Assembly: GCA_043777755.1 (NCBI GenBank)
Contig: JAYWHK010000212.1
Coordinates: forward strand, 62,001-126,000
Origin: CANHEE01 sp043777755
Lineage (GTDB): Bacteria; Bacteroidota; Bacteroidia; Chitinophagales; Saprospiraceae
Direction: 5' to 3'
DNA: 64,000 nucleotides
The translations under genes and the position numbers were made by a program. Of the stretch, positions 1-7,939 are shown one piece after another. Each line of letters opens with the position of its first letter. Within the stretch, counting starts at the first letter, position 1. A model generated the notes under the pieces. The model did not search any database, was not told where the DNA came from, and worked only from the letters and a program-made list of their open reading frames with translations.

Positions 1-881
1 TATTTATCGTATTCGGCTTGAGTCAAAACTTTGTTGCGCACCATTTGCCCCAAAACAATATTGCGGCGTTTGAGTGCATTTTGTGGATGTTTGACGGGAT
101 TGTGCAAGGCTGGATTTTGCAACATTCCAACCAATACAGCGGCTTCTTCTAATTTTAGTTTGTTTTGAGGTTTTCCAAAATAAATCTCTGATGCAGAGCG
201 AATACCAGTTCCTCCGTAGATAAAATCAGCTTGGTTCAAGTACATTGCCAGAATCTCTTCTTTGGTATAACTTTTCTCTAACTTAACGGCTGTAATCCAT
301 TCTTGCAGTTTGATATTGACCAAGGCAAAAGCCCTACGGACAGTTCCCATTCCTTTAAAATCACGGTTAGAATAAAGTAATTTTGCCAATTGCTGCGAAA
401 TCGTAGAACCTCCACCTTGCGGATTGAACGTTGCTAAACCTTTTGCTACACGACCAAAAGCCTCCCAATCAATACCACTGTGGCTATAAAAACGCTCATC
501 TTCAGTAGAAATTAACGCATTGACCAAGTTTTTTGACAAAGAATCATAGGGAACTGGCACACGATTTTCGATGTAATAACGACCAATTACTTCATTATTA
601 CTGCCAAAAATCTCAGACGCTAAGTTACTCTTAGGGTTTTCAAGTTCTTCAAATGTAGGTAAGCCACTGAAGTTCAATACTATTATATATAGTATCAAAG
701 CCGACAACGAGCCAATCGCCAATCGCCACATCCATTTTGTCCAATGCTCGTATTTGCTTGTTCGAGCATCTCGAGGATTGGAAGGCGTTGGTGGTTTTGC
801 ATTGACATCCCATTCTGTTTGGTAAATAGGTTGATTCTGATTTGGCTCTTGCGGTGAAGGAGTGTTTGGAGTATTGTCCAT
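1..881 (-). CDS. Class A penicillin-binding protein (PBP1a-like), N-terminal part only
   Basis: This is the first 293 codons of a bifunctional peptidoglycan synthase; the 3' part lies beyond the left edge of the window. After a proline-rich cytoplasmic tail there is one membrane anchor (about residues 52-72), then a glycosyltransferase family 51 domain. Its signature STEDERFYSHSG carries the catalytic Glu (about E127), followed by GGGSTISQQLAK and LEKSYTKEEILAMYLNQ, which are standard GT51 motifs. The enzyme polymerises lipid II into glycan strands on the outer face of the inner membrane; a transpeptidase domain is expected outside the window but cannot be seen. The start is the ATG complementary to 879-881, about 28 bases downstream of a TATTTTTG promoter box. 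The gene is divergent from iscS. Confidence 0.93.
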   Translation of the reverse strand, partial: MDNTPNTPSPQEPNQNQPIYQTEWDVNAKPPTPSNPRDARTSKYEHWTKWMWRLAIGSLSALILYIIVLNFSGLPTFEELENPKSNLASEIFGSNNEVIGRYYIENRVPVPYDSLSKNLVNALISTEDERFYSHSGIDWEAFGRVAKGLATFNPQGGGSTISQQLAKLLYSNRDFKGMGTVRRAFALVNIKLQEWITAVKLEKSYTKEEILAMYLNQADFIYGGTGIRSASEIYFGKPQNKLKLEEAAVLVGMLQNPALHNPVKHPQNALKRRNIVLGQMVRNKVLTQAEYDK

Positions 882-908
882 AGTATTTAGCTGTAAATTT
901 ATTTAGTG

Positions 909-916
909 CAAAAATA
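909..916 (-). promoter_or_regulatory. TATTTTTG -7 box for the PBP gene
   Basis: The minus strand reads TATTTTTG, matching the Bacteroidota housekeeping -7 consensus TAnnTTTG, and predicts a leader of roughly 20 bases. No clear TTG -33 element is visible. Confidence 0.5.
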
Positions 917-1092
917 CATTTTTTTTTGAAACTACTCTTCTTCTCATCATTTTTTAATAAAAATGATTACTTTTGCAAGAAATTATTAAAATACTTTCCA
1001 GCAAAAACTTTATTTCATGTCTTTTGTTTTACTTTTTGACATAATTTTGAAAAAAGCCTACAATAAATAGGCATTGTTCTCGTCAAAAGTAG

Positions 1093-1100
1093 TAATTTTG
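1093..1100 (+). promoter_or_regulatory. TAATTTTG -7 box for iscS
   Basis: TAATTTTG matches TAnnTTTG, with a TTG 16 bases upstream (1074-1076) as possible -33 element and the iscS ATG 31 bases downstream. A second TAATTTTG at 1042-1049 could be an alternative promoter. Confidence 0.5.
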
Positions 1101-1131
1101 CAGTTAAATTTAATTACAATAAATCCGAATA

Positions 1132-2349
1132 ATGAATAATAGACTAATTTACTTAGACAATAACGCTACGACACCTTGTGATCCACGTGTAGTGGAGGCG
1201 ATGATACCTTATTTTTACGAAAAACATGGAAACTCAGCAAGCCGTAATCACCCATTTGGTTGGGTCGCTGAAGAAGCAGTGGACTATGCACGTGAGCAAA
1301 TCGCAAAATTGATTGGAGCAGATGAAAAAGAAGTAATTTTCACTTCTGGTGCAACGGAATCTAACAACTTAGCATTAAAAGGCGTTTTTGAAATGTATGC
1401 CGCAAAAGGCAATCATATCATTACTGCAACGACAGAACATAAAGCAATTTTAGATACTTGCAAAAAACTTGAAAAAAGTGGTGGCGAGGTCACTTACTTA
1501 GAAGTTAATGACAAAGGTCGTATCAATTTGGAAGAATTGGAAGCTGCCATTACACCAAAAACAATTTTGGTGTCTATCATGTGGGCAAACAACGAAACGG
1601 GTGTTATCCAAGACATGAAAGCGATTGGCGACATCTGCAAAAAACATGGTGTTTTATTTCACTCTGATGCAACACAAGTAGTAGGGAAAATTCCTACGAA
1701 TACTCGTGAGATAGGAATTCACTTAATGTCTTTCACTGGTCATAAAATGTATGGTCCTAAGGGTGTTGGCGTTTTGTATGTAAGCCGTAAGAATCCACGA
1801 GTTAAAGTTACTGCCCAAATAGATGGTGGTGGACATGAGCGTGGAATGCGTAGCGGTACTTTAAATGTTCCTGGTATTGTTGGAATGGGCAAAGCTGCGG
1901 AAATTGCAATGGCTGAAATGCACCAAGATGCTGCTCGTTTGAGCAAATTACGTGATAGACTTCAGTCTTCTTTGATGACTATGGAAGAAACGTATGTGAA
2001 TGGTGACGAAGAAAATCGTATGCCACACGTTACGAATATTTCTTTCAAACACGTAGAAGGTGAAGGTTTAATGATGACTTTCAATCAAAATATCGCTGTT
2101 TCGTCAGGTTCTGCTTGTACATCGGCGAGTTTAGAGCCGTCTTATGTATTGGTTGCGCTTGGTTTGGGCGATGACTTGGCACATTCTTCGATTCGTTTTA
2201 GTTTAGGTCGTTTTACAACAGACGACGAAATTGATTTCGCTATTGAAGCATTGACAAAAGGCGTAAATCACATGAGAGATTTGTCGCCAATTTGGGAAAT
2301 GTACAAAGATGGTGTCGATTTGAGCAAGGTTGAATGGGCGGAACATTAG
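1132..2349 (+). CDS. iscS: Cysteine desulfurase IscS
   Basis: PLP-dependent cysteine desulfurase of 405 residues, typical for IscS. It takes sulfur from L-cysteine as an enzyme persulfide and passes it to the scaffold IscU, encoded downstream. The N-terminus has the [13 protein letters not shown] motif, the cofactor lysine lies in [12 protein letters not shown] (about K205), and the mobile active-site cysteine in [14 protein letters not shown] (about C329). The length of that cysteine loop and the ending fit the IscS rather than the SufS group. It heads an isc cluster that lacks visible iscR, hscA, hscB and fdx. Unusually, two small membrane-protein genes stand between it and iscU. Confidence 0.95.
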   Translation: MNNRLIYLDNNATTPCDPRVVEAMIPYFYEKHGNSASRNHPFGWVAEEAVDYAREQIAKLIGADEKEVIFTSGATESNNLALKGVFEMYAAKGNHIITATTEHKAILDTCKKLEKSGGEVTYLEVNDKGRINLEELEAAITPKTILVSIMWANNETGVIQDMKAIGDICKKHGVLFHSDATQVVGKIPTNTREIGIHLMSFTGHKMYGPKGVGVLYVSRKNPRVKVTAQIDGGGHERGMRSGTLNVPGIVGMGKAAEIAMAEMHQDAARLSKLRDRLQSSLMTMEETYVNGDEENRMPHVTNISFKHVEGEGLMMTFNQNIAVSSGSACTSASLEPSYVLVALGLGDDLAHSSIRFSLGRFTTDDEIDFAIEALTKGVNHMRDLSPIWEMYKDGVDLSKVEWAEH

Positions 2350-2552
2350 TGATTTGATGATTGATTAATTATTAAGGAACTATTTATTATAACGTTTTGT
2401 TTTAAATAACATATAAATAATAAAGTGGCGTTTTTAATTTTTTGTAAAATACAGTTAATCAATACTTTGTAACTTTTTTTTAATCAATTCGACCAACTTG
2501 TTATTTACACGTTATTTACTGATATATTTATTTAATTTAATATTTATAAAAA

Positions 2553-2801
2553 ATGAAAAAAAATAAAGAAGAAAATTTTATGATTGGTTTTCTTGCTGGT
2601 ATTTTTGTTGTTTTTACAATAGCTTTATTACATGAAGAATATGAGGAGCAAAATAAAAAAAGAGTAAAAAGATTAAGGAGATTAGCGGAAGAATCTGATA
2701 AAGGCTTTAGTAATGATAAAAAAATGCTAAGTAACGACTGGCAAAATATTCAAAATGATTTTAATAAAAGTTATGAACATTTAAAATCCCATTATGAGTA
2801 A
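2553..2801 (+). CDS. Small single-span membrane protein of unknown function
   Basis: An 82-residue protein with a basic N-terminus, one hydrophobic segment (about residues 10-26, FMIGFLAGIFVVFTIALL) and a charged, helical C-terminal half rich in Lys, Glu and Asn. I recognise no family. Its last bases overlap the start of the next gene by 8 bases, so the two are probably translated together and may act together at the membrane. The 200 bases before it are very AT-rich, without a clear TAnnTTTG box. It is lower in GC than iscS and iscU on either side, which is compatible with insertion into the isc cluster. The downstream partner makes it more likely real than chance. Confidence 0.6.
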   Translation: MKKNKEENFMIGFLAGIFVVFTIALLHEEYEEQNKKRVKRLRRLAEESDKGFSNDKKMLSNDWQNIQNDFNKSYEHLKSHYE

Positions 2802-3238
2802 AGAACTAAAAAAGCAGACCACAGAGATAAATAGAGGTAACGACAGAGTTACAGTGGAAAAGCATGAGTATTATTCTGGTAATATTCCCAAATCAGAGGA
2901 ACTTGCAAAATATAATGAAATCAATCCAGGTTTTGCAGATAGGTTAATTTCATTAGTTGAGAAAGAACAGCAAGGGCGATTAAACCTTCAAAATGAAATC
3001 GTTAAAGTTGAGAAAGAGGTTATGCTTGCAAATATATCTTCTCAAAACAAAGGCTTGTACGTAGGCTTTGCATCAGTAATTGCAATCTTATCTTTCTGTT
3101 CATACTTAGCCTTTTTAGGTGATACGACTGCTGCCGGAGTAACGGCTGTGGGCCAATGTAATTAGTTTAGCTGGTGTTTTTGTGATAAGAAAGTACAGTA
3201 AAAAAGAAGAAGTAAAAGAAATAGAAAAATTAAATTAA
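2794..3238 (+). pseudogene. DUF2335 membrane protein with a probable frameshift
   Basis: The open frame from 2794 ends at 3165 (123 residues), but the DUF2335 family pattern continues in another frame. The N-terminal part has YSGNIPKSEELAKYNEINPG and a helical EKEQQGR segment, both typical of this family, followed by one hydrophobic segment (about residues 89-108). If one base is removed from the GGG run at 3150-3152, the reading continues with a second hydrophobic segment ending in GVFVIRKYSKKEE and stops at 3236-3238, six bases before iscU. This gives the two-span layout expected for the family. Either the gene is truly frameshifted or the base count in the run is wrong. The family's function is not established. 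Confidence 0.72.
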
Positions 3239-3243
3239 TAAAA

Positions 3244-3636
3244 ATGGCATATTCAGAAAAAGTAATCGATCATTTCCACAATCCACGCAATGTTGGAACG
3301 TTGGATAAAGCAAAGAAAAATGTAGGTACAGGATTGGTTGGCGCACCTGAGTGCGGTGACGTAATGCGCCTACAAATCGAAGTAGATGAAGCAACAAATA
3401 CCATCACAGACGCAAAGTTCAAAACTTTCGGTTGTGGTTCGGCGATTGCATCTTCTTCTTTGGCAACAGAATGGCTCAAAGGTAAATCAGTAGCAGAGGC
3501 TTTGACTTTTGACAATATGGACTTGGTAGAAGAGTTGGCATTGCCACCTGTAAAAATCCACTGTTCGGTATTGGCAGAAGATGCTATCAAAGCAGCTATC
3601 AAAGATTACCAAACAAAAATCGGAATCTTAAACTAA
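3244..3636 (+). CDS. iscU: Fe-S cluster scaffold IscU
   Basis: This 130-residue protein has the length and motifs of IscU. The three cluster-ligand cysteines are visible: C37 in GAPECGDV, C64 in KTFGCGSAIASSS and C107 in PPVKIHCSVLAEDA; the aspartate after the first cysteine (D39) is also present. The LPPVKIHCS segment is the site where HscA-type chaperones bind IscU in other bacteria. It builds [2Fe-2S] clusters from IscS-derived sulfur and hands them to carriers such as the IscA encoded next. The gene starts six bases after the corrected DUF2335 frame. The lack of the five extra residues and zinc-type spacing of SufU supports the IscU assignment. Confidence 0.95.
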   Translation: MAYSEKVIDHFHNPRNVGTLDKAKKNVGTGLVGAPECGDVMRLQIEVDEATNTITDAKFKTFGCGSAIASSSLATEWLKGKSVAEALTFDNMDLVEELALPPVKIHCSVLAEDAIKAAIKDYQTKIGILN

Positions 3637-3647
3637 GAATTTGATGA

Positions 3648-3751
3648 TATACAATGGATATTGGATATTAGATATTAAAAATATTATAAACGCTTGGTAT
3701 TCAATATTTTGCATTTATGCAAAATACCAAAACCACTTTCCAATGTGTATA
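3648..3751. repeat. Palindrome-containing dispersed repeat, copy 1
   Basis: About 104 bases between iscU and iscA. The ends are TATACA and GTGTATA; the middle holds a perfect hairpin ATTTTGCAT/ATGCAAAAT. Similar sequence recurs at 5156-5261 (opposite orientation), 21254-21326, 57459-57545 and 59973-60080. Confidence 0.8.
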
Positions 3752-3755
3752 AAGT

Positions 3756-3820
3756 AATTTGAAAATTTGATGATGGTCTTCTATCATTGTCAAATTTTCA
3801 AATCATCAGATTTTCAAATT
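3756..3820. repeat. Inverted repeat upstream of iscA
   Basis: AATTTGAAAATTTGATGAT at 3756-3774 is repeated in inverse at 3802-3820 with one mismatch in 19. It lies directly before the iscA start (3830) and could fold in the leader or act as a partial terminator within the isc cluster. Confidence 0.6.
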
Positions 3821-3829
3821 AAAAAAATC

Positions 3830-4156
3830 ATGTTATTCGTAGCAGAAAGTGCAAAAACTCAAATTGACGCTATCAAGGACAAAGAACACTTGACTGAACA
3901 GCATTTTGTGCGTGTTTCTGTTGTGAGTGGAGGTTGTTCGGGCTTGTCGTATAAGATGGATTTTGACAACGAATCAAAACCCAATGACCAAGTTTTTGAA
4001 GACAATGGCGTAAAAGTTGTTACCGATTTAAAAAGTTTTCTTTACCTTTTTAATACTACTTTGGAGTTTTCTGGTGGATTAGAAGGCAAAGGATTTTATT
4101 TTAACAATCCAAATGCTGCTCGCTCGTGCGGCTGTGGAGAGAGTTTTGCGGTCTAA
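3830..4156 (+). CDS. iscA: Iron-sulfur cluster assembly protein IscA (HesB-like)
   Basis: A-type Fe-S carrier of 108 residues. The three conserved cysteines are C36 in SGGCSGLSYKMDF and C100/C102 in SCGCGESFAV. These proteins accept clusters from IscU and deliver them to target apoproteins in the cytoplasm. I chose the ATG at 3830 (MLFVAES) because the family starts here; an upstream in-frame ATG at 3767 would add about 20 residues encoded by the inverted repeat and is unlikely. A 193-base repeat-rich gap separates it from iscU, so expression may be uncoupled from the front of the cluster. Confidence 0.92.
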   Translation: MLFVAESAKTQIDAIKDKEHLTEQHFVRVSVVSGGCSGLSYKMDFDNESKPNDQVFEDNGVKVVTDLKSFLYLFNTTLEFSGGLEGKGFYFNNPNAARSCGCGESFAV

Positions 4157-4173
4157 ATAATACTAAAAATTTT

Positions 4174-5127
4174 ATGCAGAACGCTTTTGTTAGTATTGTC
4201 GGAGTCGTCAATGGTCGTCAAGAAGTGCAAATGTTAAGCACTTACTTAGACAATGTATTTGCTGTATTGGAAAAAAACTTTCGTGATGTAGAGATTATCT
4301 TAGTCAATAACTCTATGTACGAAGTGGAAATCAATGCTATCCTCCGAGAATTAGATGAAAAGCTGCGCAAAAATATTTTCCTACTTAATCTTTCCTCTAT
4401 TGTCAATAAAAATCATGCAATCTTAGCTGGATTAGACCGTTCAAATGGCGATTACACCGCTATTTTTGAGTTTGATTTTGCCAATGATGCGCATTTAATT
4501 TTTGACCTTTATCAAAAAGCACAAGAACAGTTTGACATTGTTTATCTCCGTGCAAAAGGACGTGAAGCGGGTTCACAAGGGCTTTGGTACGACCTTTTTT
4601 ATTACATTCTCAACCGTTATTCAGACCTTCAAGTGGATAAACACGCTCATAATACCCGTATTATTTCACGTCGTGCGCTGAACTCTTTGCTTCGTTTGCG
4701 TGAAAATCTACGTTATATGAAAGCGATTTATTCGATTGTTGGTTACAAAAATGCTTCGATTGATGTCGAGCAACCTTTGATGAAAGACCCTGACGAGTCT
4801 TTTTCCGAGCGTTTCCGTACCTCTTTGATAGCGATTACCTCTTTTACAGATTTTTTACGAACAGTATTGCTGTGGATTTTTATTTTTTCTATTGTATTTC
4901 TTTTTGGAATTATAGGAAATGCTTTGCTCGTAAAGTTTTTTCAACATGATATTTTTGGAAAAACACAACAAGCGATTAGCGGCTGGACTTTTCTGGTGGT
5001 TATTAGTTCTGTTTTCTTCGCAATCACTTGTTTGAACCTCTATATTATGTCTATTTATCTTTCCAATATTTACAACGAGATAAAACAACGACCGCTTTAT
5101 ATCATTGAAAGTATAAAAAGGTTTTGA
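4174..5127 (+). CDS. Family 2 glycosyltransferase with C-terminal membrane anchor
   Basis: A 317-residue protein with a GT-A fold front part: FVSIVGVVNG, a DVEIILVNNS strand, and acidic FEFDFANDA in the place of the metal-binding DxD. Two hydrophobic segments (about residues 228-252 and 272-296) end the protein, an arrangement like that of GtrB/DPM1 polyprenyl-phosphate glycosyltransferases. It probably transfers a sugar to a lipid carrier or surface polymer at the inner membrane; donor and acceptor cannot be read from sequence. The ATG at 4174 follows iscA by 17 bases, so it is co-transcribed with iscA but is unlikely to belong to Fe-S metabolism. A longer frame overlapping iscA was rejected. 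Confidence 0.8.
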   Translation: MQNAFVSIVGVVNGRQEVQMLSTYLDNVFAVLEKNFRDVEIILVNNSMYEVEINAILRELDEKLRKNIFLLNLSSIVNKNHAILAGLDRSNGDYTAIFEFDFANDAHLIFDLYQKAQEQFDIVYLRAKGREAGSQGLWYDLFYYILNRYSDLQVDKHAHNTRIISRRALNSLLRLRENLRYMKAIYSIVGYKNASIDVEQPLMKDPDESFSERFRTSLIAITSFTDFLRTVLLWIFIFSIVFLFGIIGNALLVKFFQHDIFGKTQQAISGWTFLVVISSVFFAITCLNLYIMSIYLSNIYNEIKQRPLYIIESIKRF

Positions 5128-5155
5128 AAAGGATAAAACCATATTCACCTTAGTG

Positions 5156-5261
5156 TGTACACGTTGGAAAGTGGTTTTAAGATTTTGTATTTATGTAAAA
5201 TACTGAACACCAAGCGTTTGTAATATCTTTAATATCTAATAACCAATATCCGTTGTGTATA
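5156..5261. repeat. Palindrome-containing dispersed repeat, copy 2
   Basis: About 106 bases between two convergent genes, in opposite orientation to copy 1. It starts with TGTACACG and ends with GTTGTGTATA. The 41 bases at 5222-5262 are identical to 60041-60081 in copy 5. Confidence 0.85.
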
Positions 5262-5264
5262 TAA

Positions 5265-6698
5265 CTACCATTTTAAACGTACTAATTTTAGACGACTTCG
5301 GTATTCACTCGGAACAACTACTTCGTCAGAAGACAATTGAAGCCCATCTCGAAACCGAAGGAGTATTTCTTGGTTGCTCGTATTGAACATACTGTGCCTA
5401 TCAACGGTTCCATTACCTTTCATAATATATTCGCTGGTCGTTGTTTCCGTACGAATATCGTCATTGAACAAGAATCGGATTTGATTTGGTGTTTTCATTA
5501 CACCATAAGAGGAAAATACAGCTTCGTCGTCTTGTGAAAATTGTTTTTTAGGCATCACTTTAAGCCATTGAACAGAAGCATCAGGATTGTAAGAAATCGC
5601 CAAAACATCTTCAAAATAGTAATCAATCACGAATCGCCCTGCCACATCTGGCGAAATATTCCTTGAATTGATATTGGCGATTGTACTTCGAGAAAACTCT
5701 CTTGTTTCTTCAATCATCGCAATTACTCCACCATCTTTTCTCAGGATTAATTCCTGTACTTTTAAATCGCCAATGCCTTTACTGGCAATTACTTTTTTAC
5801 CTGTTATGGCTGTAGCAATATCATCAGTGAAAGGCTCGAATGAAAATTTAGGAGGATTTTGTCCTTTTATCTTTAATAAAAAAGTACCTGTCGGTTTTGA
5901 TTTATTTAAGTCAGAATACAAACCAACGGCACATAGATTTTTATTAATATTGTCGTACTCAAAACGAGTATGATAAGTACTATACTCTTTCAAAGAAGCC
6001 TTGTTTTTTTCATTGCTATGTTCATTTAAGGTAAAAATAACGAACTCGTGCGCACCTGACTCAAATAAAGCTGCGGTTTCATTTTTTTCAAAAATAAAAT
6101 GCGCCATTCCTGTATCGTCCAAAATCACTTGTAAAAATTCGTCGTTTAACTTTACTTCTGGGAGTAAAGTTGTTTTTTCCCAAAGGACTTTCATATTTTC
6201 GACATCGAAAGCAATACATTCGAGTTTATCACCATTCTCAAAAGAATAAATCAACGCCATTTTTTTATTTTCAGAAAAAATACTGGTCATGTTTGGCGAC
6301 ATGAAGTGATTTCCATAGTTTTTGATGGTTAGCGAATCAATGAATTTTGCATTGCCATCAAAGCGATGAACTTTCACAACAGCATCGCCTTTTACTTTAG
6401 TCTTATAAATGACTGCAAAATAATCTTTCCCTTGTATGGCATCTAAAACACTTACTTTTTTTTCAGAAAAAACAAGTTTTCGAGTCCATATTAGGCGCAT
6501 TTGTTCATCAAAAGCATTGATTTCGTACTCATCGGTTTTATCTCGAAAAAGTAAAATATTGCCTTTGTGTCGTCCTACAATTTCGTACCCATTGTCGTTG
6601 CGAACATTAACACCTTCCGAAATTGTAACGTTTTGCGCTTGATTTTTTTCACTGTAAAAAAATATAGCGAATAGGAAAAAGAAAAATGATGGTTTCAT
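5265..6698 (-). CDS. Secreted beta-rich protein of unknown function
   Basis: A 477-residue protein with a signal peptide (MKPSFFFFLFAIFFYSEKNQAQ). The rest has alternating hydrophobic strands with patterns such as 'FDEQMRLIWTRKL' and 'FDVENMKVLWEKTT', resembling the repeated blades of a beta-propeller. No catalytic motif or T9SS sorting domain is visible, so a periplasmic or surface-associated protein is likely. It is transcribed alone from a TAAATTTG box and faces the glycosyltransferase gene convergently across a dispersed repeat. I cannot assign a function. Confidence 0.7.
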   Translation of the reverse strand: MKPSFFFFLFAIFFYSEKNQAQNVTISEGVNVRNDNGYEIVGRHKGNILLFRDKTDEYEINAFDEQMRLIWTRKLVFSEKKVSVLDAIQGKDYFAVIYKTKVKGDAVVKVHRFDGNAKFIDSLTIKNYGNHFMSPNMTSIFSENKKMALIYSFENGDKLECIAFDVENMKVLWEKTTLLPEVKLNDEFLQVILDDTGMAHFIFEKNETAALFESGAHEFVIFTLNEHSNEKNKASLKEYSTYHTRFEYDNINKNLCAVGLYSDLNKSKPTGTFLLKIKGQNPPKFSFEPFTDDIATAITGKKVIASKGIGDLKVQELILRKDGGVIAMIEETREFSRSTIANINSRNISPDVAGRFVIDYYFEDVLAISYNPDASVQWLKVMPKKQFSQDDEAVFSSYGVMKTPNQIRFLFNDDIRTETTTSEYIMKGNGTVDRHSMFNTSNQEILLRFRDGLQLSSDEVVVPSEYRSRLKLVRLKW

Positions 6699-6725
6699 AA
6701 GCTAAGGATTTTTAGTAAAGGTACA

Positions 6726-6733
6726 CAAATTTA
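6726..6733 (-). promoter_or_regulatory. TAAATTTG -7 box for the secreted protein gene
   Basis: The minus strand reads TAAATTTG, matching TAnnTTTG, 27 bases before the start at 6698. Confidence 0.45.
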
Positions 6734-6847
6734 GAAAAAAAGTGGAATATTTCACTCTACGTAACAAAAATTTTTATGTAGTAAGAAATTCTACCTTTAG
6801 TTTTTCCTTTTTATTCTATTGTTTTTACAAAAATAAAAAAAACGCTG

Positions 6848-6855
6848 TACCTTTG
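6848..6855 (+). promoter_or_regulatory. TACCTTTG -7 box for holA
   Basis: TACCTTTG matches TAnnTTTG; a TTG lies 16 bases upstream (6829-6831). The ATG of holA follows 30 bases downstream. Confidence 0.55.
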
Positions 6856-6885
6856 TAACGGAGCTGAACAATAGCGTACAAAAAA

Positions 6886-7887
6886 ATGAAGCATAAAGAA
6901 GTCATACAGCAACTCAAAAAGAAGGAATTTCGTCCTGTGTATTTTTTACATGGCGACGAAAGTTATTATATAGATGCCTTGGTAGAATATTTTGAGGAAA
7001 AAATAATGAGTGAAAGCGAAAAGGCTTTCAACTACACGGTTTTATACGGAAAAGATATTGCTTTTAACGATGTTGTAGATTCTGCACGTCGCTATCCTAT
7101 GATGTCAGCTTTTCAATTGGTGATTGTAAAGGAAGCGCAAGAAATGAAAACCTTGGCTGAACTTATCAATTATATTGAGAAACCACAACCAACAACGATT
7201 TTGGTTTTGGCGCATAAGCATAAAAAATTAGATGCCCGCACGAAGTTTGCAAAGGCAATTATGCAACACGCTTATGTTTTTGAAAGTTCAAAAATATACG
7301 ATAATCAATTGCCAGAATGGATTGTCACGCATTTGAAAGACTTGCATTTGAGTATAAAACCAGAAGTGGCGGATTTGTTGGCGGAATACTTGGGAAACGA
7401 TTTGGGGAAAATCGCCAATGAGTTAGAAAAATTATCGCTGAATCTTCCACAGGGAACTTTCGTAACCGCAGAACACATTGAAAAATATGTTGGTATCAGT
7501 AAAGAATACAATATTTTTGAATTGACAAAAGCACTGAGTACACGAGATATTTCAAAAAGCAATAAAATTGTTTATTTTTTAAATAACAATCCTAAAAAAA
7601 ACCCACTTGTTGTGACACTCGGGACGCTCTATGGTTTTTTCAGTAAAGTCTATGCTTATCATTTTTTACAGCAAAAAAATGACAAAGAAGCGGCGGCAGC
7701 CTTGGGTTTGCGCTCAGATTGGGCTTTGAAAGAATACAAATTAGCTGTCAAACATTATTCTTATCCCAAAACGGAACAAATTATTCACTTTTTGCATGAG
7801 TATGATTTGCGCTCAAAAGGACTAAACAGTGCCAATACAGACGACAATGAATTGTTGAAAGAATTAGTTTTCAAGATTTTACATTAA
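6886..7887 (+). CDS. holA: DNA polymerase III delta subunit
   Basis: 333 residues, the usual length of the delta subunit that opens the sliding clamp as part of the clamp loader. The start RPVYFLHGDESYYIDALVEYFEEKIM is characteristic: the region resembles a AAA+ nucleotide fold but lacks a functional Walker A lysine, as in known delta subunits. The middle carries the helical lid domain (about residues 150-215) and the C-terminus the helical collar with AAAALGLRSDWALKEY. The gene has its own promoter and ends at a strong hairpin terminator shared with the convergent T9SS cargo gene. Confidence 0.9.
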   Translation: MKHKEVIQQLKKKEFRPVYFLHGDESYYIDALVEYFEEKIMSESEKAFNYTVLYGKDIAFNDVVDSARRYPMMSAFQLVIVKEAQEMKTLAELINYIEKPQPTTILVLAHKHKKLDARTKFAKAIMQHAYVFESSKIYDNQLPEWIVTHLKDLHLSIKPEVADLLAEYLGNDLGKIANELEKLSLNLPQGTFVTAEHIEKYVGISKEYNIFELTKALSTRDISKSNKIVYFLNNNPKKNPLVVTLGTLYGFFSKVYAYHFLQQKNDKEAAAALGLRSDWALKEYKLAVKHYSYPKTEQIIHFLHEYDLRSKGLNSANTDDNELLKELVFKILH

Positions 7888-7925
7888 AAAAAGCCAACAA
7901 GAAAAAATCTTGTTGGCTTTTTTTA
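7886..7925. terminator. Bidirectional terminator between holA and the Omp28-like cargo
   Basis: Perfect 10-bp stem GCCAACAAGA/TCTTGTTGGC (7893-7902 and 7908-7917) with a run of A before and a run of T after it, so it can end transcription in both directions. Confidence 0.9.
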
Positions 7926-7939
7926 CTTTTTTTTCAAAA

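Noticed and set aside
3270..3602. A 110-codon frame opposite iscU.
   Set aside because: Entirely antisense to iscU, no recognisable features.
3756..3820. A structured riboswitch upstream of iscA.
   Set aside because: It is a simple AT-rich inverted repeat with no conserved core of any class I know.
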